Source: Kiritimatiellia bacterium (lineage in GTDB: Bacteria > Verrucomicrobiota > Kiritimatiellia > RFP12 > UBA1067). From it: DNA of 9,952 bases. This document shows, piece after piece, positions 1 to 6,585 of the stretch. Made by a program: the position numbers and the translations under genes. A model generated the notes under the pieces. That model was given only the letters and a program-made list of their open reading frames with translations. It was not told the origin of the DNA and searched no databases. Position 1 is the first letter of the stretch. Each line of letters begins with the position of its first letter. Where the stretch lies: the NCBI GenBank assembly GCA_017628165.1, contig JAGBZQ010000090.1:1-9952 (forward strand). Direction: 5' to 3'.

Positions 1-77
1 AAGGTGTGGGTGGTGATTGGGATGAAGTCGTAACAAGGTAACCGTTGGGGAACCAGCGGTTGGATCACCTCCTTTCT
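1..77 (+). rRNA. rrs: 16S ribosomal RNA, 3' end (partial)
   Basis: This is the 3' tail of the small-subunit rRNA; the rest lies left of the window. Visible are the near-universal GAAGTCGTAACAAGGTA stretch (24-40), helix 45 (41-60) with its GGAA tetraloop (49-52), and the terminal GGATCACCTCC with the anti-Shine-Dalgarno CCTCC at 68-72. Helix 45 pairs fully, with one U-G wobble (45/56), so the copy looks functional. The mature end is placed at about 76-77 by analogy with rRNAs ending CCUCCUUUCU; the exact base cannot be read from the sequence. The next features are a trailer and a terminator, not tRNA or 23S, so this gene seems to end its transcript. Confidence 0.97.
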
Positions 78-83
78 AAGGAG
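69..83 (+). other. Pre-16S hairpin pairing the anti-Shine-Dalgarno with the trailer
   Basis: CTCCTT (69-74) pairs perfectly with AAGGAG (78-83) across the 3-nt loop TCT (75-77). The left arm contains most of the anti-Shine-Dalgarno, and the right arm is itself a Shine-Dalgarno-like sequence. The expected mature 16S 3' end falls in the loop. The inference is that unprocessed 16S has its anti-Shine-Dalgarno blocked until the trailer is removed. Similar CTTTCTAAGG junctions occur after 16S in other bacteria (for example Bacillus), so the motif itself is not new. Confidence 0.55.
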
Positions 84-96
84 ACATCCTCTTACG

Positions 97-110
97 CGGT
101 CATAAGACCG
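97..110 (+). other. Small hairpin in the 16S trailer
   Basis: CGGTC (97-101) and GACCG (106-110) form a perfect 5-bp stem with the loop ATAA. It lies in the 16S trailer, between the mature end and the terminator, and has no U-tract, so it is not a terminator. It may take part in trailer processing, but nothing in the sequence proves a role. The rest of 84-178 shows no tRNA and no supported gene. Confidence 0.35.
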
Positions 111-178
111 GCTACGGAGGAGATGGTGAAAGCCTCGCGCAGACATTCTGTTTTCTCGAATATCGAACACAAAGGCAG

Positions 179-213
179 GAGGCGTGACTTAAAAAGTTGC
201 GCCTCTTTTGTTT
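179..213 (+). terminator. Intrinsic terminator ending the 16S transcript
   Basis: GAGGCGTGACTT (179-190) pairs with AAGTTGCGCCTC (194-205) around the loop AAA. The 12-bp stem has two G-U wobbles (185/199 and 186/198) and is followed directly by TTTTGTTTT (206-214). This is a strong Rho-independent terminator about 100 nt after the mature 16S end. It separates the rRNA from the GH97 promoter and indicates that no 23S or tRNA is co-transcribed downstream. Confidence 0.88.
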
Positions 214-244
214 TCTTGTTCCCATTCCTGTGGACGTTGGCAGG

Positions 245-258
245 CTTGCTCTTGCAAG
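245..258. repeat. Inverted repeat over the -35 region of the GH97 promoter
   Basis: CTTGC (245-249) and GCAAG (254-258) are perfect inverted arms around TCTT. The right side coincides with the -35 hexamer TTGCAA (252-257). The position fits an operator for a repressor or activator controlling the glycosidase, but a 5-bp arm can arise by chance and no second copy was seen near the other promoters. Confidence 0.3.
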
Positions 259-280
259 GAAAAGGTTTTAATGATATAAT
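252..280 (+). promoter_or_regulatory. Promoter of the GH97 gene, predicted leaderless
   Basis: The -35 TTGCAA (252-257, four of six consensus bases) and -10 TATAAT (275-280, perfect) are 17 bp apart. A TG at 272-273 makes an extended -10. Only 7 nt (281-287) separate the -10 from the ATG at 288, so the expected transcription start is at or within a base or two of the A of the ATG. No Shine-Dalgarno lies before the ATG. Confidence 0.75.
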
Positions 281-287
281 CAAAACC

Positions 288-2291
288 ATGAAAAAAGTTA
301 ATAATATTTATGTCGCGGCTTTGATCGCGGGGTGTGCGGCCCTTTTGGCTGGATGTTGTAATTCGCCTGATTTGTCAAAGGGCTACGTGGAGGCGAAGTA
401 TTCGGATAACGAAATCAGGCTTTACGCAAATCCTTTGGCGTACGAGGTTTTGAAGGTCGGCAAGGTTGTTGTGGGTAAAACTGAAATCGGGCTCATTCTT
501 GACGGGAAGAAGGTTGGTCCGTCGGCGCAGTTTGAGAAGGTCTCTTCGTGCAAGCTTTCAGGATCTGTTGATACTCCTGTTTACAAGAAAGAGTCTGTTG
601 ATCTTTCTGGGTGTGAGACGTTTGCTGATTTTGGTGAATTTGCCGTAAGGCTTGTTGCGCGCAAAGACGGCGTTGCCTATCGTTTTGAGACGAAGGCTGC
701 CGCCACGATTGACTTTGAGGATTCCCCAATTACGATACCCACGATGGATGCGCGCGTTTGGCTCAACCGCACCAATCGATTCGGATGCGAGGAGACCGTT
801 CCTGAGTTTTGTAATGCAAGCAAGATGCATACCGATGGCGGTAGGATGATTTACCTTCCTTTCGTTTATTCTGCCAATGGTGCTGTTGTAGCTGTCACGG
901 AGTCCAATGTGATAGATTATCCCATTTGGAACTTCAGGAATGTCACGAAGAAAGACGGCACGCTCAAGCTTGATGCAATATATGAGGGATACCCCAAGAA
1001 GACTCAGCGTTATGGCGGCTGGGGCGAGAAGAAGCTTGATGCCGGTGGCCGCTGGGTGAGAATTGAGGCGCACGAGAAATATCTTGTCAAGGCGGATGGA
1101 CCCAAGAATCTTCCCTGGCGTACGTTTATTCTGGCCAATACGCCTGCCGAGCTTTGCGAGAGCGATATTGTCTTTGCTCTTGCCGAGCCTCAGGATAAGG
1201 ATGCCGACTTCTCTTGGGTGAAACCCGGCAAGGTGGCATGGGATTGGTGGAATGGTTTTGATAACCAAGGCGATAGCGGTTGCAACACTAAGACTTACAA
1301 GCGCTTTATTGATTTCGCCGCCAAGACGGGGGTTGAGTATGTCATTTTTGACGAAGGCTGGAGCGCTGCGCTCAATATCTGGCAATACAGCAAGAGTGTT
1401 GATGTTCCCGGGCTCATCAAGTATGCAAATGAAAAAGGTGTAGGCATAATCCTCTGGATGGCGTGGGCGCAGGTCTACGGTGAAGAGGAGAAGGTGGCCT
1501 CCTATTTCGCCAAGCTTGGCGCCAAGGGTTTCAAGGTTGATTTCATGGATCGCGGCGATGCTGAAATGGCCTCGTTCCTTGAGAAATTCGCGGCGGCTTG
1601 CGCCAAGCACAAGATGGTCGTGGACTATCACGGAGTTTATCGTCCCGTCGGGCTTCACCGTAAGTATCCGAATATCCTCAATTATGAAGGTATTCACGGT
1701 CTCGAGCAGATGAAGTGGGGCGAAAAGGGCAAGGATATGGCCTACAATGATGTGGCTTGCTTCTTCCTCCGTATGTCCGCAGGTCCCATGGATTATACGC
1801 CCGGCGCGATGCTGAATTACAAGATCGGCAGCTACAAAAAGTCATACGTCCGTCCTGGATCCGTGGGTACGCGTGTCAGGCAGATGGCTCTCTTGGCTCT
1901 TTATGAAGCCCCGCTTCAGATGCTCTGTGATTCTCCCACGCATTACGAGAAGAACATGGAGTGCTTCACGTTTATGTCCAAGATACCTGTGGTGTGGGAT
2001 GATACGATCGGTCTTGACGGTACGCCCGAGACTTTTGTCGCTGCTGCTCGCAAGGCGAAGGATGGCTCTTGGTATGCCGCCGGCATGACGAATAAGGAAG
2101 CGCGCGAGTATGCCCTTGATACGTCTTTCCTTGGGCGTGGCGAGTGGAAGGCTGAAATCTTCCGTGATGCTCCTGAAAGCTCTGATAAGCCAGAAGCATA
2201 CATCCACGAAATCATCACGGTTAAGGCAGGCGATAAGCTTTCGTTCAAGATGGCGAGCGGTGGCGGCTTTGTAGTCCGCTTCGCAAAGTAA
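288..2291 (+). CDS. GH97 family glycosidase, lipoprotein (alpha-galactosidase or alpha-glucosidase type)
   Basis: Secreted glycoside hydrolase of 667 aa that should cleave terminal alpha-linked sugars from oligosaccharides in the periplasm or at the cell surface. Residues 1-22 form a lipoprotein signal peptide with lipobox L20-A21-G22-C23. An N-terminal beta-sandwich (about 30-300) is followed by a (beta/alpha)8 catalytic domain (about 305-560, with YVIFDEGWS at 351-359 and KVDFMDRGD at 416-424) and a C-terminal beta domain ending GGGFVVRF. Asp418 in KVDF and Glu473 in GLEQ have the spacing I recall for nucleophile and acid/base in retaining GH97 enzymes such as Bacteroides BT1871, which favours the retaining branch over the inverting SusB branch. 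Substrate is not certain. The start at 288 is chosen because the signal peptide begins there; the frame stays open upstream into the rRNA, but that part is not coding. The gene is monocistronic, between two terminators. Confidence 0.9.
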   Translation: MKKVNNIYVAALIAGCAALLAGCCNSPDLSKGYVEAKYSDNEIRLYANPLAYEVLKVGKVVVGKTEIGLILDGKKVGPSAQFEKVSSCKLSGSVDTPVYKKESVDLSGCETFADFGEFAVRLVARKDGVAYRFETKAAATIDFEDSPITIPTMDARVWLNRTNRFGCEETVPEFCNASKMHTDGGRMIYLPFVYSANGAVVAVTESNVIDYPIWNFRNVTKKDGTLKLDAIYEGYPKKTQRYGGWGEKKLDAGGRWVRIEAHEKYLVKADGPKNLPWRTFILANTPAELCESDIVFALAEPQDKDADFSWVKPGKVAWDWWNGFDNQGDSGCNTKTYKRFIDFAAKTGVEYVIFDEGWSAALNIWQYSKSVDVPGLIKYANEKGVGIILWMAWAQVYGEEEKVASYFAKLGAKGFKVDFMDRGDAEMASFLEKFAAACAKHKMVVDYHGVYRPVGLHRKYPNILNYEGIHGLEQMKWGEKGKDMAYNDVACFFLRMSAGPMDYTPGAMLNYKIGSYKKSYVRPGSVGTRVRQMALLALYEAPLQMLCDSPTHYEKNMECFTFMSKIPVVWDDTIGLDGTPETFVAAARKAKDGSWYAAGMTNKEAREYALDTSFLGRGEWKAEIFRDAPESSDKPEAYIHEIITVKAGDKLSFKMASGGGFVVRFAK

Positions 2292-2333
2292 TCGTCATTT
2301 CCCTGCTGTGCCGATTTGCGTGGCGAAAGAAAA

Positions 2334-2366
2334 CTCTCCCCTCGTATTTTAAAGGGGAGGGTTTTT
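2334..2366 (+). terminator. Intrinsic terminator after the GH97 gene
   Basis: CTCTCCCCT (2334-2342) pairs with AGGGGAGGG (2353-2361) with one T-G wobble. The loop is 10 nt, and TTTTT (2362-2366) follows. The AAA at 2331-2333 can extend the stem into the U-tract. It lies 42 nt after the GH97 stop codon and insulates it from nfo. Confidence 0.88.
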
Positions 2367-2405
2367 CTCCTTTCAAGGAATCGCAAGCGCATTCGAGGGT
2401 TATTA

Positions 2406-2414
2406 TGATATACT
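2406..2414 (+). promoter_or_regulatory. Extended -10 promoter of nfo, predicted leaderless
   Basis: TGaTATACT gives an extended -10 (TG at 2406-2407, TATACT at 2409-2414). The 10-base stretch ATGATATACT (2405-2414) differs by one base from that in front of the GH97 gene, and it is again exactly 7 nt before the ATG (2422). I see no good -35 at 16-18 bp, which is common for extended -10 promoters. The GAGG at 2417-2420 is 1 nt from the ATG, too close for a normal Shine-Dalgarno. Confidence 0.65.
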
Positions 2415-2421
2415 ATGAGGC

Positions 2422-3255
2422 ATGAAAATCGGATGTCATTTATCGTCAAGCGGCGGCTATATGGCCATGGGTCAGACCGCCGTTTCCATCGGCGCTAACG
2501 TATTTCAGTTTTTTACACGCAATCCGCGTGGCGGAGCTGCTAAAGCCATTGATATGGCTGATGTCGCCGCGTTTAATGATTTTGCCGCCGACAACTCAAT
2601 AGGGCCGATTCTCGCCCATGCTCCGTATACGCTAAACGCTGCGGGAGCTGAGGGGCGTGTGCGCGAGTTCGCGGAAATGACTATGGCCGATGATCTCAGG
2701 CGTTTGGAGTTTACACCGGGGGCACTTTATAATTTTCATCCCGGCTCTCATGTTGGGCAGGGCGCCGAGAAGGGCATTGATCTTATTGCCGATATGCTTA
2801 AGCGGATTTTCGATTCTTTCGGCTCTTCCCCATCCACCCAAGTCCTGTTAGAGACAATGGCCGGAAAAGGCTCGGAGGTAGGGCGCACATTCGAAGAGCT
2901 GAGGGCGATTATGGATCGCGCTAATCTTCCGCTTGGTGTGTGTCTTGATACTTGCCATGTATGGGACGGCGGCTATGATATAGTAGGCGATCTTGATGGC
3001 GTTCTTAAGACATTCGATTGTGTGATAGGGCTTGATAATCTAAAAGCTATTCACCTTAATGATACGATGAACGTTCTTTCCGCCCATAAGGATAGGCATG
3101 AGAAGATCGGCAAGGGAAAAATTGGTCTTGAGGCCATCGACCGTATTATCAACCATCCTGCTTTGCGCGACAAGCCTTTTTATCTTGAAACCCCTTGCGA
3201 TCTTCAGGGGTACAAGGAGGAAATTGCTCTTCTGAAGAGTTTACGGAAGAGCTAA
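2422..3255 (+). CDS. nfo: Endonuclease IV (AP endonuclease)
   Basis: DNA repair enzyme that cuts the backbone 5' of abasic sites and removes 3' blocking groups in base-excision repair; cytoplasmic. The 277-aa length is normal for the family, and the protein is a single AP-endonuclease-2 TIM barrel. All nine residues expected to bind the three zinc ions are visible: His66 (AHAPY), His106 (NFHPG), Glu144 (LLET), Asp176 and His179 (LDTCH), His211 (HLND), Asp224 and His226 (DRH), and Glu256 (YLET). The signatures VCLDTCH, HLND and DRHEKIGKG are intact. The start begins with the typical MKIGCH sequence. No Shine-Dalgarno is seen and the -10 box is 7 nt upstream. The stop lies 18 nt before the GH106 gene, so the two are probably co-transcribed, although their functions are unrelated. 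Confidence 0.96.
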   Translation: MKIGCHLSSSGGYMAMGQTAVSIGANVFQFFTRNPRGGAAKAIDMADVAAFNDFAADNSIGPILAHAPYTLNAAGAEGRVREFAEMTMADDLRRLEFTPGALYNFHPGSHVGQGAEKGIDLIADMLKRIFDSFGSSPSTQVLLETMAGKGSEVGRTFEELRAIMDRANLPLGVCLDTCHVWDGGYDIVGDLDGVLKTFDCVIGLDNLKAIHLNDTMNVLSAHKDRHEKIGKGKIGLEAIDRIINHPALRDKPFYLETPCDLQGYKEEIALLKSLRKS

Positions 3256-3266
3256 AGAGTTTCCGT
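3243..3266 (+). other. Hairpin across the nfo stop codon, before the GH106 start
   Basis: ACGGAA (3243-3248) pairs with TTCCGT (3261-3266); a G-T wobble (3249/3260) adds a seventh pair. The 10-nt loop contains the nfo stop TAA (3253-3255). No U-tract follows, so it is not an intrinsic terminator. It ends 7 nt before the GH106 ATG and could affect coupling between nfo termination and GH106 initiation, or RNA stability. The role is inferred. Confidence 0.35.
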
Positions 3267-3273
3267 TTAGAAG

Positions 3274-6200
3274 ATGAAAAAAAATATTTTACTATCGCTT
3301 GTGGGCATAGTCTCGCAGATATCCTTTGCCGCCGATATGCTTTCTGCTGAAGACTTTCGCAATCCGCCGCGTGAAAACCGACCTGAGACATGGTTTCACT
3401 TTATTGGTGGCAATGTTTCTAAGAAAGGCATTGTGGCTGACTTAGAAGCGATCGCCGGAGCTGGCATTTCCGGCATTCAGCTTTTCCATGGCCAGGCAGG
3501 AGGAGAATGGCCGGGTGTGAATCCGCAGATTAAATGTTTGAGTGAGTCGTGGGAATCTCTTGTCGGATTTGTGGCAGATGAATCCCGTAGGCTTGGGCTT
3601 GGCTTTACTATGCAGAATTGCCCAGGGTGGGCAATGGCGGGCGGCCCATGGATAAAGCCGGAGAACGCAATGCGCCATCTTGAATGGACGCGGACTGATG
3701 TTGAAGGCGGCGGCATGGTTAAAGTGAATCTTCCCCAAAAGACTCTTTCTGCTCCTGACGAGAGGGATTATCGCGATGTTGCCGTTTTGGCGTTCCCAAC
3801 GCCCGTCGGGGCCTGGGATGAGCCTTTGGTTCCAAAGTCGGTGAAAGGGAATCACGGGATCGATTGGGACGAGTGGGCAAAAAAAGGGAAGAGCGTCTTT
3901 ATTCAGAACGGTCGTTTAACCCGCATTGAATTTGAGTTTGCTGAGCCTGTAACGGTGCGTACGCTCGAGCTCCCGCCTGTTAATTCGATGTCGCGCGCTT
4001 GGTGCTATGATCCAAGGATGAATGTGCGTTGTGAGGCTGATGGGAAGGAGATCCTAAATCGTCCTCTTCCTGGGGCTAACTGGCAGGATGCGAGCCCAGT
4101 TTCATTTGCTCTTGATGAGATTACGGCGCGGACGTTTGTGGTTACTCTTGAAGCATCGCATATCTATTGGCTCGGGCGGATAGCGTTTTATGAAAGTGCC
4201 CATAATGATGATTGGGAGGCTCAGGCCGGATGGACGATGCGCATTCTTATGCGAAATCCTCCACGTATTCAAAACGCTAAAGCATGGGTAAAGGCTTCTC
4301 AAGTTCGCAATATCTCTTCACAGATGAAGCCAGACGGTACTCTTGAGTGGGATGCGCCAGAAGGCAAGTGGACCATTCTCCGTGTCGGCCATGTCAATAC
4401 GCTTCGCAAGAACGGCCCCGCTCCAGCAGAGGCCACGGGCTTTGAGTGCGATAAGCTTTCCGCAAAAGGTGCGGATGTCCATTTTGCGAATTATATCGGG
4501 CGGCTTTCGCGTAAAGACGGGGTCATTCACGGCAAAATCGGCAATATGCTTCTTGATTCATGGGAATGTAAATGCCAGACTTGGACGGAAGGGTTGGATG
4601 GTGTTTTCGCGAGGAAAATGGGATACGGGCTTTTCAACTGGATGCCAGCTCTCTTTGGTTATGTGGTTGACGATCCGTCCGCTTCGGCGCGATTCCTCAA
4701 TGATTGGCGAGCTCTCGTGGCTGGCGAGATATCTGAGAATTTCTACGGACGAATGGCCGAGCTTTGTCATAACAGAGGCATGACAATTTCGTTTGAAACT
4801 GCCTTCGGCGATGTGATTCCCGGTGATATCATGGAATACTATCGGCATGCCGATACGCCTATGTGTGAGTTTTGGCAGCCGCGCGAGCCGAGTTTTGTGG
4901 GGTCGTTTGATTTCAAACCTGTAAAGCCATGCGTTTCGGCGGCGCACCTGTACGGCAAGAGGCGTGTGGCTGCAGAGGCGTTTACTTCGTTTACGCTTAC
5001 ATGGGATGAAAAATTGCGCGATTTGAAGCATATCGCCAACATTCATCTTTCCGAGGGGATTTCGCATTTGGTTTTCCACACATACACGCACAATCCGCGC
5101 ATAGACTTTTTGCCGCCTGGGACGTCGTTTGGCGGCTCGATCGGGACGCCGTTTTTGCGTAATCAGACATGGTGGAAGTACATGCCGGAATTTACGGCCT
5201 ATCTTGGGCGGTGCCAGATGATGCTCGAGTCCGGTAAAGATGTTCGCGATGTTCTCTGGTATTTGGGCGACGAATTGGATGGCAGGCCAAAGCATGATAT
5301 GCCGTTCCCAAACGGAGTAAGATATGACTACTGCAATCCTCACGCGCTCCTTACGCGCCTTGATGTGAATGCCGCCGGCGAGAGGCAAACTTTGGATGGC
5401 GCGGTGTACCGCCTTCTCTGGGTGCCGGAGCGTTGTCGCCGGATGATGCCTGAAACGCTTGCCAAGATTCTTGCTTTGGCCGAGAAGGGTGCCGCAGTTG
5501 GGTTTGCTGCTTTGCCAGAGGAGTGTTCCACCTTGCGCGAAGGTGCTACCGACGAATTCGCTAAGGTTATTGCCCGTATCAAATCGTGTAAGCGCATTTA
5601 TGTGGGCAAGACGCTTGAGGAAGTGCTCAAGATGGAGGGCGTGAAGCCAGATTTCATTGGCAATGGCGTTGTGTGGAGCCATCGCAGCTCAAAGAAGGCT
5701 GATTGGTATTTTGTTGCTCCTCAGGCGCAGAATGTTCCTTTCCGCGGGAAGGTGGCTTTCCGCGCGCTTGGCGATGTTGAGGTGTGGAATCCTCAATCAG
5801 GTAAGATTGAAAAGGCTTCTAAGGTTTCGTGTGATGACGGTTATACATGGATAGATATTGATCTTGCTCCTCACGAAGCGTCTTTCGTAGTCTTCCGGAA
5901 AGGAGCTTGCGAGGTGACTGCCTTCAAAGAAAAGAAGATTGCTTCGCCGCGTCCTTTAGATTTAACCTGGAGTGTTTCGTTTCCTAAAGGATGGGGCATG
6001 TCAGAGTCGGTTCGGCTCAACCGGCTCAAGCCGTGGAAGGATATCGGGATTACTCGTGAAGCCAAAGCGTTTTCTGGAACGGCGGAGTATACGGCTGAAT
6101 TCGAAGTTTCGCAAGAGATGGATTTCACGGCGGCTTTTTTAGATCTCGGAAGAGTTGAGAGCCTTGCGAAAGTTGAGGTGAACGGCATCAACGTAGGGTC

Positions 6201-6423
6201 CTTATGGGCATATCCATATAAGGTGGATGTCACCAAAGCCATTAGGCGCTGTACGAATAAGCTGAAGGTTTCCGTCACGGATACGTGGTTTAACCGTCTT
6301 GTCTACGACGCTGGGCTTCCAGAGGCAGAGCGGCGTACTTGGACAATAAACGGTCCGTCAAAAGATAAGCCGCTCAGAGAGTCTGGGCTTTTGGGACCGG
6401 TGAGTATTCTTTTTTCTCCGTAG
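3274..6423 (+). CDS. GH106 family alpha-L-rhamnosidase, secreted
   Basis: Exported enzyme of 1049 aa, within the usual GH106 range, expected to remove terminal alpha-L-rhamnose from rhamnogalacturonan, other rhamnose-containing glycans or plant glycosides. Residues 1-19 or 20 form a signal peptide (MKK, hydrophobic core, then SFAAD) without a lipobox. The N-terminal FRNPPRENRPETWFHFIGG and the following barrel segments are typical of GH106. Candidate catalytic acids are Glu431 (DSWE) and Glu568 (AAEAF); their spacing is close to the pair I recall from Bacteroides BT0986, so this is alignment from memory. The C-terminal part is a galactose-binding-like beta-sandwich (about 930-1049) with LDLGRVESLAKVEVNG and the family-like NRLVYDAGLPE. 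There is no clear Shine-Dalgarno (only AGAAG just before the ATG) and no nearby -10 box, so translation may depend on coupling to nfo. The gene ends 6 nt from the convergent tRNA gene. Confidence 0.88.
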   Translation: MKKNILLSLVGIVSQISFAADMLSAEDFRNPPRENRPETWFHFIGGNVSKKGIVADLEAIAGAGISGIQLFHGQAGGEWPGVNPQIKCLSESWESLVGFVADESRRLGLGFTMQNCPGWAMAGGPWIKPENAMRHLEWTRTDVEGGGMVKVNLPQKTLSAPDERDYRDVAVLAFPTPVGAWDEPLVPKSVKGNHGIDWDEWAKKGKSVFIQNGRLTRIEFEFAEPVTVRTLELPPVNSMSRAWCYDPRMNVRCEADGKEILNRPLPGANWQDASPVSFALDEITARTFVVTLEASHIYWLGRIAFYESAHNDDWEAQAGWTMRILMRNPPRIQNAKAWVKASQVRNISSQMKPDGTLEWDAPEGKWTILRVGHVNTLRKNGPAPAEATGFECDKLSAKGADVHFANYIGRLSRKDGVIHGKIGNMLLDSWECKCQTWTEGLDGVFARKMGYGLFNWMPALFGYVVDDPSASARFLNDWRALVAGEISENFYGRMAELCHNRGMTISFETAFGDVIPGDIMEYYRHADTPMCEFWQPREPSFVGSFDFKPVKPCVSAAHLYGKRRVAAEAFTSFTLTWDEKLRDLKHIANIHLSEGISHLVFHTYTHNPRIDFLPPGTSFGGSIGTPFLRNQTWWKYMPEFTAYLGRCQMMLESGKDVRDVLWYLGDELDGRPKHDMPFPNGVRYDYCNPHALLTRLDVNAAGERQTLDGAVYRLLWVPERCRRMMPETLAKILALAEKGAAVGFAALPEECSTLREGATDEFAKVIARIKSCKRIYVGKTLEEVLKMEGVKPDFIGNGVVWSHRSSKKADWYFVAPQAQNVPFRGKVAFRALGDVEVWNPQSGKIEKASKVSCDDGYTWIDIDLAPHEASFVVFRKGACEVTAFKEKKIASPRPLDLTWSVSFPKGWGMSESVRLNRLKPWKDIGITREAKAFSGTAEYTAEFEVSQEMDFTAAFLDLGRVESLAKVEVNGINVGSLWAYPYKVDVTKAIRRCTNKLKVSVTDTWFNRLVYDAGLPEAERRTWTINGPSKDKPLRESGLLGPVSILFSP

Positions 6424-6428
6424 AGAAA
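6413..6428. other. Hairpin at the GH106 stop codon, between convergent genes
   Basis: TTTCTC (6413-6418) and GAGAAA (6423-6428) form a perfect 6-bp stem with the loop CGTA. It contains the GH106 TAG (6421-6423) and ends 1 nt before the tRNA 3' end. Neither strand has a U-tract after the stem, so it is not a classical terminator. It might help 3'-end formation of either transcript. Confidence 0.3.
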
Positions 6429-6429
6429 C

Positions 6430-6506
6430 TGGTCGGAGCGGAGGGATTTGAACCCCCGACATTCTGCTCCCAAAGCAGACGCACTACCAGGCTGTGCAAC
6501 GCTCCG
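6430..6506 (-). tRNA. tRNA-Pro, anticodon UGG, CCA encoded
   Basis: Read on the minus strand, the 77 nt fold as a full cloverleaf: acceptor CGGAGCG/CGCUCCG, D stem GCAC/GUGC, anticodon stem UCUGC/GCAGA with loop UUUGGGA (anticodon UGG), and T arm GGGGG/CCCUC with UUCAAAU. The C1-G72 pair and discriminator A73 match bacterial proline tRNA identity. The 3' CCA is encoded (TGG at 6430-6432 on the plus strand). It should read CCA and, with the usual U34 modification, all CCN codons. It is convergent with the GH106 gene and divergent from rnfA. Confidence 0.97.
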
Positions 6507-6519
6507 TAAACTGAGAAGT

Positions 6520-6549
6520 ATTATAGCAAAATGTTTGTAAAGTGCGCAA
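6520..6549 (-). promoter_or_regulatory. Promoter of tRNA-Pro
   Basis: On the minus strand a perfect -10 TATAAT (plus-strand 6520-6525), with TGC just upstream making an extended -10, lies 18 bp from a weak -35 TTGCGC (6544-6549). The expected start is about 6-7 nt further on, giving a short tRNA leader. The -35 is one of two near-identical heptamers, TGCGCAA (6543-6549) and TGTGCAA (6551-6557). Confidence 0.7.
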
Positions 6550-6585
6550 GTGTGCAAATTAGGCGCCGAAAGTTCTTATAGAATT

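Noticed and set aside
45..287. In-frame upstream extension of the GH97 protein, including an ATG at 123 preceded by GGAGGAG (116-122).
   Set aside because: It runs through mature 16S sequence and the 16S terminator, and would bury the lipoprotein signal peptide that begins at 288. The promoter also lies downstream of it.
558..1697. Long minus-strand open frame (379 codons) opposite the GH97 gene.
   Set aside because: It is antisense to a clear conserved enzyme, has no recognisable domain, and overlaps catalytic-motif codons. Codon bias of the sense gene explains the lack of stops.
3243..3266. Hairpin after nfo as an intrinsic terminator.
   Set aside because: There is no U-tract after the stem, and the GH106 gene starts 7 nt later.
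4558..5682. Long minus-strand open frame (374 codons) opposite the GH106 gene.
   Set aside because: It is rich in Arg and His without any family motif, lies antisense to a well-supported gene and has no promoter or ribosome site of note.
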